NCBI GenBank assembly: GCA_035048815.1
Contig: JAUCBN010000035.1
Coordinates: forward strand, 8,506,501-8,570,500
Length of the DNA: 64,000 nt
Origin: Abelmoschus esculentus
Lineage: Eukaryota; Streptophyta; Magnoliopsida; Malvales; Malvaceae
Direction: 5' to 3'
Below are positions 32,957 to 43,814 of the stretch, piece after piece. Under the pieces are notes generated by a model. The model worked only from the letters and a program-made list of their open reading frames with translations. It did not search any database and was not told the origin of the DNA. Each line of letters starts with the position of its first letter. Within the stretch, counting starts at the first letter, position 1. The position numbers and the translations under genes are program-made.

Positions 32957-35769
32957 AAACTCCCCCGTAAACTTAAATGCTTCTTCCATCCATCATGCCA
33001 ATCATATTCTTGCTTTCTTTCTGCAACTTGATTCTGACTCGCTTGTATCCTTTCACAACATGTCGCTTCTTGAATCGTTTTATCTCGCCTTGAACTTTCT
33101 TCTTTATCTTGAACACCCACTTTACACCAATAGAGTGACTTCCTTTCGACAATAGGCTGACTTCTCATCAATTGTCTTAATCTCCTTATCTATGACAATT
33201 TGCCATTTCTTGTCTCGTGATCCCTCAAAGCTAATATTTTCAGCATCTGCCCTAAGATATACAAGATGTACCTCACTTGTCAAATCATACAAATCTTGTA
33301 AACTTCGCATTTTGGGTTCTTGTGGTTCATCTCCATCATCGATAGTTTCAGAACTTGCTGGTATGCATGTTGGTGTAGTAACTGATGATTCTCCAACTTC
33401 CATGATAATCTCTGCCGAATTGTTCCAATCTCATTCGCTCGCTTCATTTACTCCCATATCACAATTCACAATCACCTTCTTGCTTATCGGATCGAGTAGT
33501 TTGTACCCTTTTGTCTTCTCATCATACCCAATAAAAATAAACTTTTTACTTTTGTCTTCGAGCTTCGTTCTTCGTTGATCCGGTACATGTGCATACGCCA
33601 CACTACCAAACACTTTAAGATGAGAAACTGTCGGCTTTTGTCCGCTCCATGCCTCTTGTGGTGTTTGATCATCTAACTTTACATGTGGACAATGATTTTG
33701 TATATAGACGGCACATTGTACAGCTTCTGCCCAGAATTGTCTTGGCAATTTCTTTCTCTTAAGCATTGATCAAACCATGTCAAGAATGGTCTGATTCTTC
33801 CTCTCAGCCACACTATTTTGTTGAGGAGAGTATGGTGCGGTTAGAAATCTCCTCATCCCTTGCTCCTCGCAATATTCCATGAAAACCTTCGATGTATAGT
33901 CGTCACCTCTGTCTGATCGTACGACTTTGATATGTCTACCAGTTGCCTTCTCTACCATCACTTTTAACTTTTTGAACACCTCAAATGCATCGGATTTTTC
34001 TTTCAAGAAATACACCCAAGTTTTCCGTGAGAAATCATCAATAAACGAAATGAAATATCTTTTACCGCTAAAAGATTCAGGAGTGATTGGTCCATATATG
34101 TCGGTATGAATCAAATCGAGTGGATGTTTAGCTCGATATTTTGCATTTTTTGAAACGATGTTCTTGCTTGCTTGCCAATCACACATTCTTCACAAAACTT
34201 GCCATCATAATCCATGTTCGGCAATCCGTGCACCATGTTCTTCTTTGCTAACTCTTTTAGACCACCATGATAAAGGTGAACAAAACGAAGATGCCATAGC
34301 AATGCCTTGTCTTCTACATCGACTCGCAAACATTTTTCTCGCATGCTTCTCAAATTCAATTTGTACATCCGATTTTTGCCCATTTCAACTTTAGCAATCA
34401 GACGCCCTCGTTTATCCTTCAAGAGAAATACGCGATCTTTCAAAAATACCGAATCCTTTCTCCGTGAGTTGCCCCATACTCAAAATATTTGTCTTAAGGT
34501 ATGGAACGTAATACACATCTTGGATTAACCCTATCATGTCATCCTTTTGTAAAAAGCAAATTGTACCTCGACATTTAACCTCAACTTTTGATGCATCACC
34601 AAACGACAAATGACCACCTTCAATCTTTTGCATGTCTTTGAATAAGTACTCGTGACCGCACATATGGTTGCTTGTGCCCGAGTCTAGGTACCACACATCA
34701 TTCTCGTTGTTGACTTTATTTTTAACCATCAAAAGAACGCCTTCATTCGCTTCATCTTCCACTATTATGTTAGTTGTCATTTTCACCTTTTTATCAGCTC
34801 AACAATCTTTTGCATAATGCCCCACTTTTCCACAATTATAACATTTTTTAGAGTTGTAATCCTTCGCGTAATGACCATACTTGTAACACTTGTAACACTC
34901 GATGTTGGAGTAATTTGATCTGTCGTCTCTTCCTCGATTGTGTCCTCTTCCGCGCCAATTTGATTGGCTTGTTTGTCCCTTCTCTTTATAATATCCTTCA
35001 TGACTATCTCTTTGACCACCACGACCATTTTCACGACCTCCATGGTCATATCCTCTACCTAGAAAATTTTGAGAATAGAATACCTTCTCATCTCTGATTG
35101 ACGCTTTAGTCTGAATTGCTTGCTTGAGTGTCTCCTCTTTCTTTTTCTTCTTACGTTATTCATGTGACTCAAGAGAACCGGTGAGTTCATCAACTGTGAG
35201 AGTTTCAAGGTCCTTTGACTCTTCTATCACGCACACAATATTCTCAAAATTATCGGTTAATGATCTCAAGATCTTTTCGACAATTCTCGCATCGGTTAAC
35301 GTTTCACCATTATGAGTAAGTTGGTTTGCCACAGCTTATACACGAGCAATGAAATCGGATATACTTTCCAATTCCTTCATCTTCATGCTCTCCAACTCGC
35401 CACGAAGAGCTTGGAGACGCACTTGCTTAACTCGGCCGGCTCCTTTAAACACCTTTTTGAAAGTGTCCAACGCTTCTTTTGAAGTAGTTGCCCCGGCAAT
35501 CTTCTCAAAGCTTGATTCGTCAATGGCTCTGAACATCATGTACAATGTCACGTTATCCTTCAATCCCGCCTCTTTCAACGCTTTGGTTTGAGCCACCGTA
35601 TATCCCGCGGTAGTTGTTGATTCTTCGAATCCTTCTTTGACAATCTCTCATACATCTTGAGATCCAAGAAGAGCTTTCATTTGAATACTCTAATTTTCGT
35701 AATTCGCCTTTGTTAGTCGTGGTAACGATATTTGACCCGTCAAATTTACCATAAGCTTTGATACCAATT
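32957..35769 (-). pseudogene. Copia internal region B, near-identical copy of A
   Basis: Same length as region A (2,813 bp) with about nine substitutions by eye (0.3%). Gag (35,596-35,336), knuckles, protease (34,786-34,412), GAG-pre-integrase (34,443-34,111), integrase (34,186-33,770) and the post-integrase part (33,766-33,122) lie 3,251 bp to the right of their counterparts. Every stop, frameshift and the RT/RNase H deletion is shared with A, so the duplication came after the element had already decayed. Confidence 0.92.
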
Positions 35770-36206
35770 TGAAGACTCTAAATTAAATAGAGTTCGAATG
35801 AAATTTCCCAGGAATAAAAAATTTTCAATAAAATGAAATTGCCCACAGAATGAAAATTGCTCAAGTAATTGACAAATACAATACTATTTTAAAATGCTTT
35901 TCTTTTATTCCTTTGAATCTCTTTTATTTTCTCTCACACTCACCACAGCCACACACAACTACTCACTCACTCACATTCTCACTCACTCACTTTACAAAGA
36001 AATAGACAATGTCTTATATAGCCACTAGGCATTATTACATAATAAAACCTAATAAAAACTATAACTCATGTAACTCTCATAACTCCTATATTAAACTCCA
36101 TAACAACTAGTAACCCTCTATTAACTTTTAACATTTCAAATTCATAACTCCCCATTAACTCCTAAATTTTAAGACTCACTAAAATTCCATTTAAGTTTAT
36201 TCAACA
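35770..36206 (-). repeat. Copia array, right LTR (LTR3)
   Basis: 437 bp, the 5' LTR of the array. It starts (minus) TGTTGAATAAAC at 36,206, directly beside the TSD GTAGT, and is followed by the tRNA-Met-type PBS left of 35,770. Confidence 0.92.
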
Positions 36207-36211
36207 GTAGT

Positions 36212-36682
36212 CTTGATGATCGACGATCCACAATAGACTACTGCGTCTATATGAATAACTTTTTGGTCGTTTGGTGCTCCAAGAAACATAAATCAATTTC
36301 TCAGTCAATTTCTTAGTATGAGTATCGAAGTATGGCTGATGTGGTGTCCAAAGTAACATGAGTTCGTACTATCTTGACTGATATGAGTGTCTCCACGATC
36401 AGTCCACCAATTATTTGAATTGACAACACAAGTTCAGTCGCCAAGTTCGCTAACCCTATGTTTCACTCTTTTTTTAAGCATGTAGAGCACGACGTATATT
36501 TTACACGTAAGAAAATTGTTGATCGACAGGTGAAATTAATTATGTCCCTATAGAACAATATGTTTTCGATGGTTTTACTAAGCCATCGTCGACTGTGTAT
36601 TTCTAGTTTTTTCGCCAGAAAATGTATGTTCATTCCACTTAAGATGTCTGATAGCTTTCAACCGGGGATGAACCTGGAGGAA
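36212..36682 (+). pseudogene. Old Ty1/copia element, RNase H, right part
   Basis: It continues the copia RNase H frame broken at 29,256: DDRRST, WCSKKHKSISQS, YRSMADVV, and then the motif equivalent to SRTKHVE, DVYFTRKKIVDRQVKL, and GFTKPSSTV. The stops and shifts show that it is dead. It ends before a purine tract (GGAGGAA, 36,676-36,682) that is a likely PPT for the LTR at 36,683. Confidence 0.85.
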
Positions 36683-36986
36683 TGTTGGTAGTATTGGTAT
36701 GTAGGTTTCTGCATGGCTTAGCGTGGAATCTCTTTTCTATTGGTATGCTAACCAACTTGGAGTTTTCAGCTTTTCATTCAGTTGTGGTGGGTGTCCTTGT
36801 CGTTGTAATGTGAGTTTGTTTTTCAACGGGGCTATATAAACATAGGGTATGTGCGCCTAGAAAAATATTGAATTCTTTGCCAACAATCCGTCGGCTTCTT
36901 CATCTTGCTTTTTCAGGTTTTATTTTTTGGCTAAAATATTGGATAGAGTTTTTTCTAAAGAATGGTTTAATGTGTTTCCTCTAACA
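36683..36986 (+). repeat. 3' LTR of the old copia element
   Basis: It starts TGTTGGTAGTATTGG directly after the PPT-like tract and probably ends CTAACA at 36,986, giving short inverted ends (TGTTGG/CTAACA). TATATAAA lies near 36,832. The right border is inferred; the 5' LTR was not found. Confidence 0.55.
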
Positions 36987-37124
36987 CGAGTACAATTTAC
37001 TGCCCATAGTTTTACTTAGATTGAGAAACCATTTGATTCACCGTTAAAGCCTTTTTGATACATTTTTGGAGTAAGTATCATAGCTTTTTGAGTTTTCACT
37101 AGAGTCTATAATTGGTGTTTACTG

Positions 37125-40100
37125 CAGGGCCGTTCTTGAGATTTTGGTGGCCTAAGGGCGAATTAAAATTTTAGGCCCTTAAAATATTTATTAAATAAAT
37201 AATTTTAAAATATATTAAAATAAAATAATTTATTTCTAAATTATTTTTTTATTTTTGATAAATCATTTAAAAACATATCAAAATTCAAATAAAAACATAA
37301 ATAAATTTTATTGAACATTAAAATAATCACACAAAACAATTTCTATGTGTATTTCTAGATGCAACATCACTAATGATAGTATCTACATCAATATGGTCTA
37401 ATATATTTTTCTCAATACATAAAATGCCTAGACCATTCAATCTTTCTTGCGACATTAACGACCTCAAGTAAGTTTTCAATAATTTTAACTTTGAAAAACT
37501 CCTTTCAGCAGATGTAACAGTCATCGGCATAGTTAGAAGAATTCGATAAGCAATTGAAACATTTGGATAACAATCTACCATTTTGCCAAACTTGAGAATT
37601 TCAGTTCCGAAAAAGATTTGCAACACTTTCAGTTCCGAAAAAGATTATCTGGCAAAATCATTTGCAACACTTTCAGTTCCGAAAAAGATTATCTGCATCA
37701 ACATCAGATAAATCATTGTGAGAAAAAGTAGCTTTAAAATTCATGCAAGATTTTTGTAATTCGATATTATCCAAAGAATTTAACCTTTTAGAATCAAATA
37801 AAAATCCAAAAATATTATCAAATAACTCTAATTTTTCAAATCTATTTCTTAAAGAAGTTCTAGCTAAATCAACAATCATAAGAAAATAAATGACTCTAAA
37901 AGATTTTTAGGGTGATTGACTTTATCATCATCATTTTCGTCAAATTGCATTCTTCTAAACACATAAAGCTTTGTTGAAAATGACGGCTCTAAATCCATAT
38001 TCAATGCAAGTGTTTAAGCAATATCCATACAAGACTCAAACCCTTCATTTTTATATTTCTCAAAGAATAACATTACACTTTCTATTTTATTAATTGTAGT
38101 TCCAATACACATAGATTTAGATTGCAATTTCTTACTCACTTTATTAATAATAAATAAAATATAATACCAAATTATCAAGCTAAGTAAAAACTCAAAACTT
38201 GTAAAGAGAATTAGCTAAACTTTCTGCTTCACTTTTTGTTTTGGCATCTTCACTACTAGAATTGTACAATGCTAACAAAGCTAATTTTATTTGAGGTGCT
38301 TGAAATCTAATAGCTTTAACACTTTTTATTCGACTCTCTCATCGAGTATTACACAAAGATTTTAATATAAAATCCTTAACATTATCAATTAAAATTTTCC
38401 ATTTTTTAGTAGAACTTGCAAACAATGTGTATATACGTTGCACAATTCCAAAAAAAGAAATAGCTTTCGTACAAGAATGTGCCATATCCGATAAAGTAAG
38501 ATTAAGACTATGACAAGTACATGACATATATAAAGCTCTTGGATTTATTTCAAGTAACCTTCTTTGAACCCCTTGGTGTTTTCCTTTCATATTAGAACCA
38601 TTATCATAACCTTGACCTCTAATATTATTAACATCTAAATCAAGTGATTTACATGCACCTAATAATTCATTAAAAAGTCCTAATTCAGATGTATCATTTA
38701 CATTTAAGAACTCTAAAAAAATTCATCTATTTTTATTTTATTACTTGACACATTAACACATCTTACTATCAAACTCATTTGTTCTTGATGACTCACATCT
38801 GGGGTACAATCAAGGATAATAGTAAAATATTTTGAATCTTTAATAATTTTTATCATAGAAGTTCTAACACCGTGTGCCAAAAGAGAAATCAATTTATTTT
38901 GGATTTTAGGACCAAGGTAGTGATAATGAATTTCTTGACTTTGGATACGTCTAACATGATCTTGTATTATTAAATCAAATTCAGCTATCATTTCTATTAA
39001 ACTTAAAAAATTACCATTACTATCCTCATAAAGTTTTCTACTAGATCCATAGAAAGCTAAATTATTTTTAGCAAGACATTTTACAACTGATATTATTCTT
39101 ATTAAAACTTATCTCCAACGTTCTTTTTCTTTTGGAATTCCTTCTTGCATATCTTTATCAATACCTTTATTCTTTTTTAATCTAATTTTTATTTCGTTCC
39201 AAGTATTCATATTAGTCATATGCTCAACACTATTTTCATGTTGTTTGAGTCTATCACTTAAATGCTTCCAATCATCCATTCCATCATTTGCTAAAATATT
39301 TTTGTTACTTTGAGAAGTGAATAATTTACATTAAAAACAATATACTTTATTCACATGTCTAGAATAAACTAACCATTTTCTATCAAGAATTTTTCTATTG
39401 TTTAATTTTTTAGAAAAATAGGAATATGAAAAATGTCTAGAAAGATTATCCTTAGAAAATGTGAGATTCAATTCCCTAATTGATCCTTTTTCAATCAAAA
39501 TATCTTTATTTTTATTATCAAGAGCACCCAAATTTCTAGGATCATATATATCAAAAGGAGAAATTATATATTCTTCAATGTCAACATCAACATTTGACCT
39601 ATCAAGTAAATTATAATGCTCATTATTTAATTAATATCGGTATCTTCAAATTTTCATTATAATATTCAATATTATCTTCATCTACACCCAAGTCATCACT
39701 ATCTAAAGGTTCTTCCACTTGTTTTGGATAAAATTTATCTAAAGCACCTTTTTGTGATTTTATTAGTTCTTCTGTTCATTTTCTTTTTTTTCTTTTTTCA
39801 CTACCGGAAGCATATTTTCGCGATAACATTATACTATAAAAATTATGAAGCAAAAAGGTATAGAATGATAGCACCTAGAATTTTATCGGTGAATTTATGC
39901 TTCAAATTTGATTATAGTATATCAACAACAAATCATCTAAACCGCAATCTCGTTGAATATATGAGTTCTTGTCCTTTAGAGTATCAAATCAAAGTAATAG
40001 ATAAAAAATTTAAATCAAAATATAAGAATATAATATAAGAAAGAGAGAAAATAGAAGAGAAATGGATATGTAAAAAGTAAAAATATTGGGATTATTTATA

Positions 40101-40603
40101 GGTGGTGTATTTGAAAATTTTAATCGTATTAAAAATTAAAAAATATTAAATTATTATAAAGGTCTTAATGATAACCTAAAAACCTAAAACCTATTAATTC
40201 CTAGATTAAAAAAATATAAAAATAATTAAAAAATCCTTCAAACAGTTATATAATTAATAATGGGACTCACAAAAAAATTAAAACGTTGAACTGTGACAGC
40301 CCCAAAAAATTAATTTAGTGAGGCCTAAAAAATTTTTAAACCAATGAGCTGGACTCATTATATTATATTATTTATTTATTTCTTTATTATTTTTTATATT
40401 TTTATTTTATATAAAAGTGGGGCTCACATATTAAATATTAAAAATTTTAAAACGGTCAACACCCGACTAGTGGGCCCACTTTATATTCTATTTATTTTAT
40501 TATTGTTTTAGTTAATATATTTTTATTTTATTAAAAGTAGAGCCCAGACAATAAGTGAGCCCTAGGCCGGTGCCCTTATTGCCCGGGTCCAGGTACGGGT
40601 CTG
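37125..40603 (-). pseudogene. Decayed hAT transposon
   Basis: The ends are CAGGGCCGTTCTTGAG at 37,125 and, inverted, CAGACCCGTACCTGGA from 40,603, a hAT-type TIR pair. Imperfect 8 bp flanks GTTTACTG and ATTTACTA (6 of 8) are a decayed TSD. On minus: a TTF-type zinc-finger-like region (39,531-39,331), a DUF4371-like part (38,991-38,713 and 38,590-38,339), and the C-terminal hAT dimerisation domain (37,626-37,327) with VTSAERSFSKLKLLKTYLRS and SQERLNGLGILCIEK. The type is like the ZMYM1/TTF transposases of plants. Many stops and a local duplication near 37,610-37,690 mark it as dead. Confidence 0.88.
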
Positions 40604-40611
40604 ATTTACTA

Positions 40612-41145
40612 GATTATAGCTTAAAACTTTGGTCTATTATGGGTTCAAGCTTGGAAAGTTCCCTGTGAGGTATTTGAGAGTACTTTTAATAGCTACTAAG
40701 TTATCTCTTAAAGATTGTCAACCTATTTTGGATAAGCTGCAAGATAAAGTTCAATAATGGTCTCTCTTTAAGCTTAGATTTACGGAAAGATTAAAGTTGA
40801 TTAAATCTATTTTGTACAGTATTTAGAACTTCTAGTGCAGATAATTTGATCTTTCCAAAATTGGGCTAAAAAGGTTCACCCAACTTTTCCCTCGATATTT
40901 TTGAAAGAGCTCTAACTCGGCTTTTGGTGGAGCTAGAGTTAAGTGAGATATTACATATAGTAATAAAGTTGAAGGTTTCTTGTCTTACGCAAAGTGGTTG
41001 GAACGAATCTCGTATGCTTCAGCTCATATGTTATATTCTTGTTGAGTAGGGATCCTTATAGATTGCGTATTTCAGTCCTATATGCTTAGGGGCCTAAACT
41101 TTTAGCGGTTGTAGGTTAAGGTATCAATAAGTTGGATTTGGAAGA
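40612..41145 (+). pseudogene. LINE (L1-like) reverse transcriptase fragment
   Basis: In one frame from about 40,638 the sequence reads GFKLGKFPVRYLRVLLIATK, then DCQPILDKL, RLKLIKSILYSI and further on GGARV; these match the C-terminal part of plant L1 RT in order. There are several stops. The hAT element at 37,125-40,603 lies directly to the left, so the LINE may once have continued there; I cannot prove this. Confidence 0.65.
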
Positions 41146-41149
41146 GTGT

Positions 41150-43201
41150 AAAAAATATTACTTTTATTCACCTCATATTGAATAAGGTTACATGATCCCT
41201 TTATATACATAGTTGTTATACAAAAATCTATCAAAACAGAAAAATAATAAATGTAACAACTATCTAACTAACTACCAATATATTAAATACTCCCCTCAAG
41301 TTCAGGATTGAAAAATGTTTTTAATCCTTAACTTGCTTAATAGATGTTGATGTTGTTGAATATTCAAAGCTTTGGTAAAAATGTTTGCAAGTTGTTCATG
41401 TGAAGAAATATGTTCTGTTTTTACCAAGCCATGTTGTATTTTTTCTCACACAAAATGATAATCGACTTCTAATGCTTAGTCCTCTCATGAAACAATGGGT
41501 TTGCTCTGTAGTGTTATCTTATTATCACAGAACAACTTTACTGGTTCTATGTCTGATACTCTTATGTGTTTAATAAACCTATCAACCACACTATTTTTGT
41601 TGTTACCACAACCATGCTCCTATACTCAGCCTCTGTTGATAACTTTGCAATGGTGTTTTGCTTCTTTAACTTTCAAGAAATTAGAGAATCACCAAGTTTG
41701 ATACAATAACCAGTAACAGACTTCTTTGACATGGGACAAGATGATCGATTTAAATCACAATAAGATGTTAATTGCTTATCAAATGTGGTTGTAAACAATA
41801 ATCCTGGACCTGGATCCTTTTTCATATATTTGATAACTCTCATAACAGTTTTAAGATGAGATCTTTTAGGATGTTGCATAAATTAACTAAGTTGTTGCAC
41901 AACATATGGAATGTCAAATCTTGCATGTGTTAAGTATATCAATCTGTAAATTATTCTTTGATATATTATTGCATCTTCTAATTCTAGATCAGCCACAATC
42001 ATTTGTCGTCCTTCATTATATTCAATTGATGTCAATTTTAAATTTTGCTCTAGAGGAGTTGAAACTAATTTTGCTCCTCCCAACCCTGAATCTTCAATTA
42101 ATTCCATATCATATTTCTTTTTTCAATAATATCCCTTCACTAGATTTTAGGACTTCAAAACCAAGGAAGAATTTTAAATCCTCTAAGACTTTCATTTTAA
42201 AAATGTAATTCAATATTCTTTTTAATTCTATAACTAGGTTGTACTATTTCTAGAAATGAGTAAAGCATCCATATAAATCAAAATTATCATAAGATCTAGA
42301 GTTAACTTCATGTTTCACTTGTCTTGATGTTTGTTTCAATCCATAGATTGATTTTTGCAGTCTACATACATGAGTCTCCCCCTAACAGCAAAAATCAGGT
42401 GACAACTCCATATAAACTTCCTCAAACAAATCACCTTGAAGAAAAGCATTGTACATATTTATTTGATAAAGAGACCATCAAAATGCTATAGCAAGAGATA
42501 AAAGTGTATGCATAATGATGACCTTAGTCACAAGAGAAAAAGTCTCAACATAATCAATACCTCCTTTTGACTATATCCTTTAGCAACCAAGCGTGTCTTA
42601 TATCTTTCAACAGCACCATAAGCTTGATATTTGATCTTAAAAATCCAATTGCAATCAATGGGAGTCTTGCCTGGAGTTAAGAAAATCACAAACCAAGTAT
42701 GATTACTTTCCAAGGCTTGAATTTTCTCTTTCATTGTTGTTACCCATAAAGGATTTTGTTTGGCTTCATTATAGGTTTTAAGTTCCACAAGAGATAAGGT
42801 AAAAAATATAAAGGATTGTATAGAAGGTGGTAAATGATTATAGGAAAAATTATTAGAGATAAGATACTAAACTAAAGGATTAAAGTGACAATTGCAGATA
42901 AAATCTTTTAACTAATTAGGTGGACGACACAAACGACTAGAACGTCTAGGAGAAACATGTTGATTAGGGATAAAAATATTATGATTATTGTGAGAATTAG
43001 AACCCTGTTGATCATTGTGACCAGAAGCATATTGATAAAAAATGTGTTGCTCACTATGACCAGGAGGGGCAAAATAAAGAAGAGATTGTTCCTGGTCATG
43101 CAAATTAGAAGAATTGTTCAACTGATCAAAATGATCGGGAGGATCATTTAAAAGACTGAAAAGCTCAGGAAAAGCATAATGATGAGGAGAATCATTGAGC
43201 G
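41150..43201 (-). pseudogene. Third copia element, RT to 3' LTR part
   Basis: On minus: the start of RT (42,788-42,528; NPLWVTTMKEKIQALESN, WIFKIK, RYKTRLVAKGYSQ), remnants of the RT core that are badly broken (42,520-42,110), the region ending DIPYVVQQLS (42,107-41,883), and RNase H start (41,879-41,673; MQHPKRSH, CPMSKKSVTGYCIKLG). A purine tract CTTGAGGGGAG (41,301-41,291) is the PPT, and the 3' LTR (about 41,290-41,150) follows with TATATAAAGG. RNase H is truncated. The upstream half lies at 55,094-56,059. Confidence 0.8.
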
Positions 43202-43814
43202 TTTTATGTGCTTATAATATGGTTGATTCTCGTGCAAGAATACACATCGAACAAGTAATAAAGTGTGTCAGATCTTTCCCACAAGAATTGGGTAGGAAAT
43301 TTTAAAAATAATTAACATACACAAAAGATAAAAAAATATTCTGTATGGACATATACTAAAGCAATTTAGTAATTGTCACCAAAATACTATAGCAAAATAA
43401 AATTGAGAACGAAGTAATAGATAAAGCTGCACAAACACAACACAGAGGAGTATTCAAGTTTAAGACTGGCTAGGCTTGCTATGGAAAGTTCTTTACTTTT
43501 ATCTTGAATGCTTACTATTTTACTAGCTTAATAAGTGTTTGACAAAGTTTACTAAAATTGCCTCCATTATCCCTAGTTAAAGACCTAACACTCGAAAATG
43601 CTAAGCATTACCTTCTGGTCTCAACCCTAACACTTCTTATGTTGATTAAGTTCTACCCCTTTTAGTCATTAAAACTCTCCTTTATCCTTAGGGTGAGGGG
43701 ATTATTCTCCCACAGTAACCTCATTTATTCATGTTGATCTAGATTTGCCTATCTCTAGATCTTCTAGATCTAAGCTACCCGAACCTCTTAGTAAAAGAAA
43801 TCTCCTAAGAGCTC
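43202..43814 (-). repeat. R1-related LTR-like repeat, left part
   Basis: It shares AAGTAATAAAGTG and the general block order with R1 copy 1 (2,983-4,339). It is split from its right part (54,208-55,088) by the gypsy element at 43,815-54,207. A 5 bp direct repeat GAGCG at both outer junctions (43,197-43,201 and 55,089-55,093) may be a TSD in the copia host, but alignment of the right end with R1 would place the border about 10 bp further on. Confidence 0.5.

Larger units (their letters stand above)
29252..36211 (-). mobile_element. Tandem copia array LTR-int-LTR-int-LTR with TSD
   Basis: Three LTRs (29,257-29,705; 32,519-32,956; 35,770-36,206) separate two internal regions of 2,813 bp each, period 3,251 bp. 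The whole array is flanked by one 5 bp TSD, GTAGT, at 29,252-29,256 and 36,207-36,211. On minus each LTR begins TGTTGAATAAAC and ends TCTTCA. A PBS matching initiator tRNA-Met (TTGGTATCAAAGC) follows the middle and right LTRs, and a purine-rich PPT (GGGGGAG) precedes the left and middle LTRs. The structure is that of one insertion duplicated later by LTR recombination. Confidence 0.93.

Noticed and set aside
39724..40038. 104-codon plus-strand frame within the hAT region
   Set aside because: Antisense to the decayed transposase; no domain.
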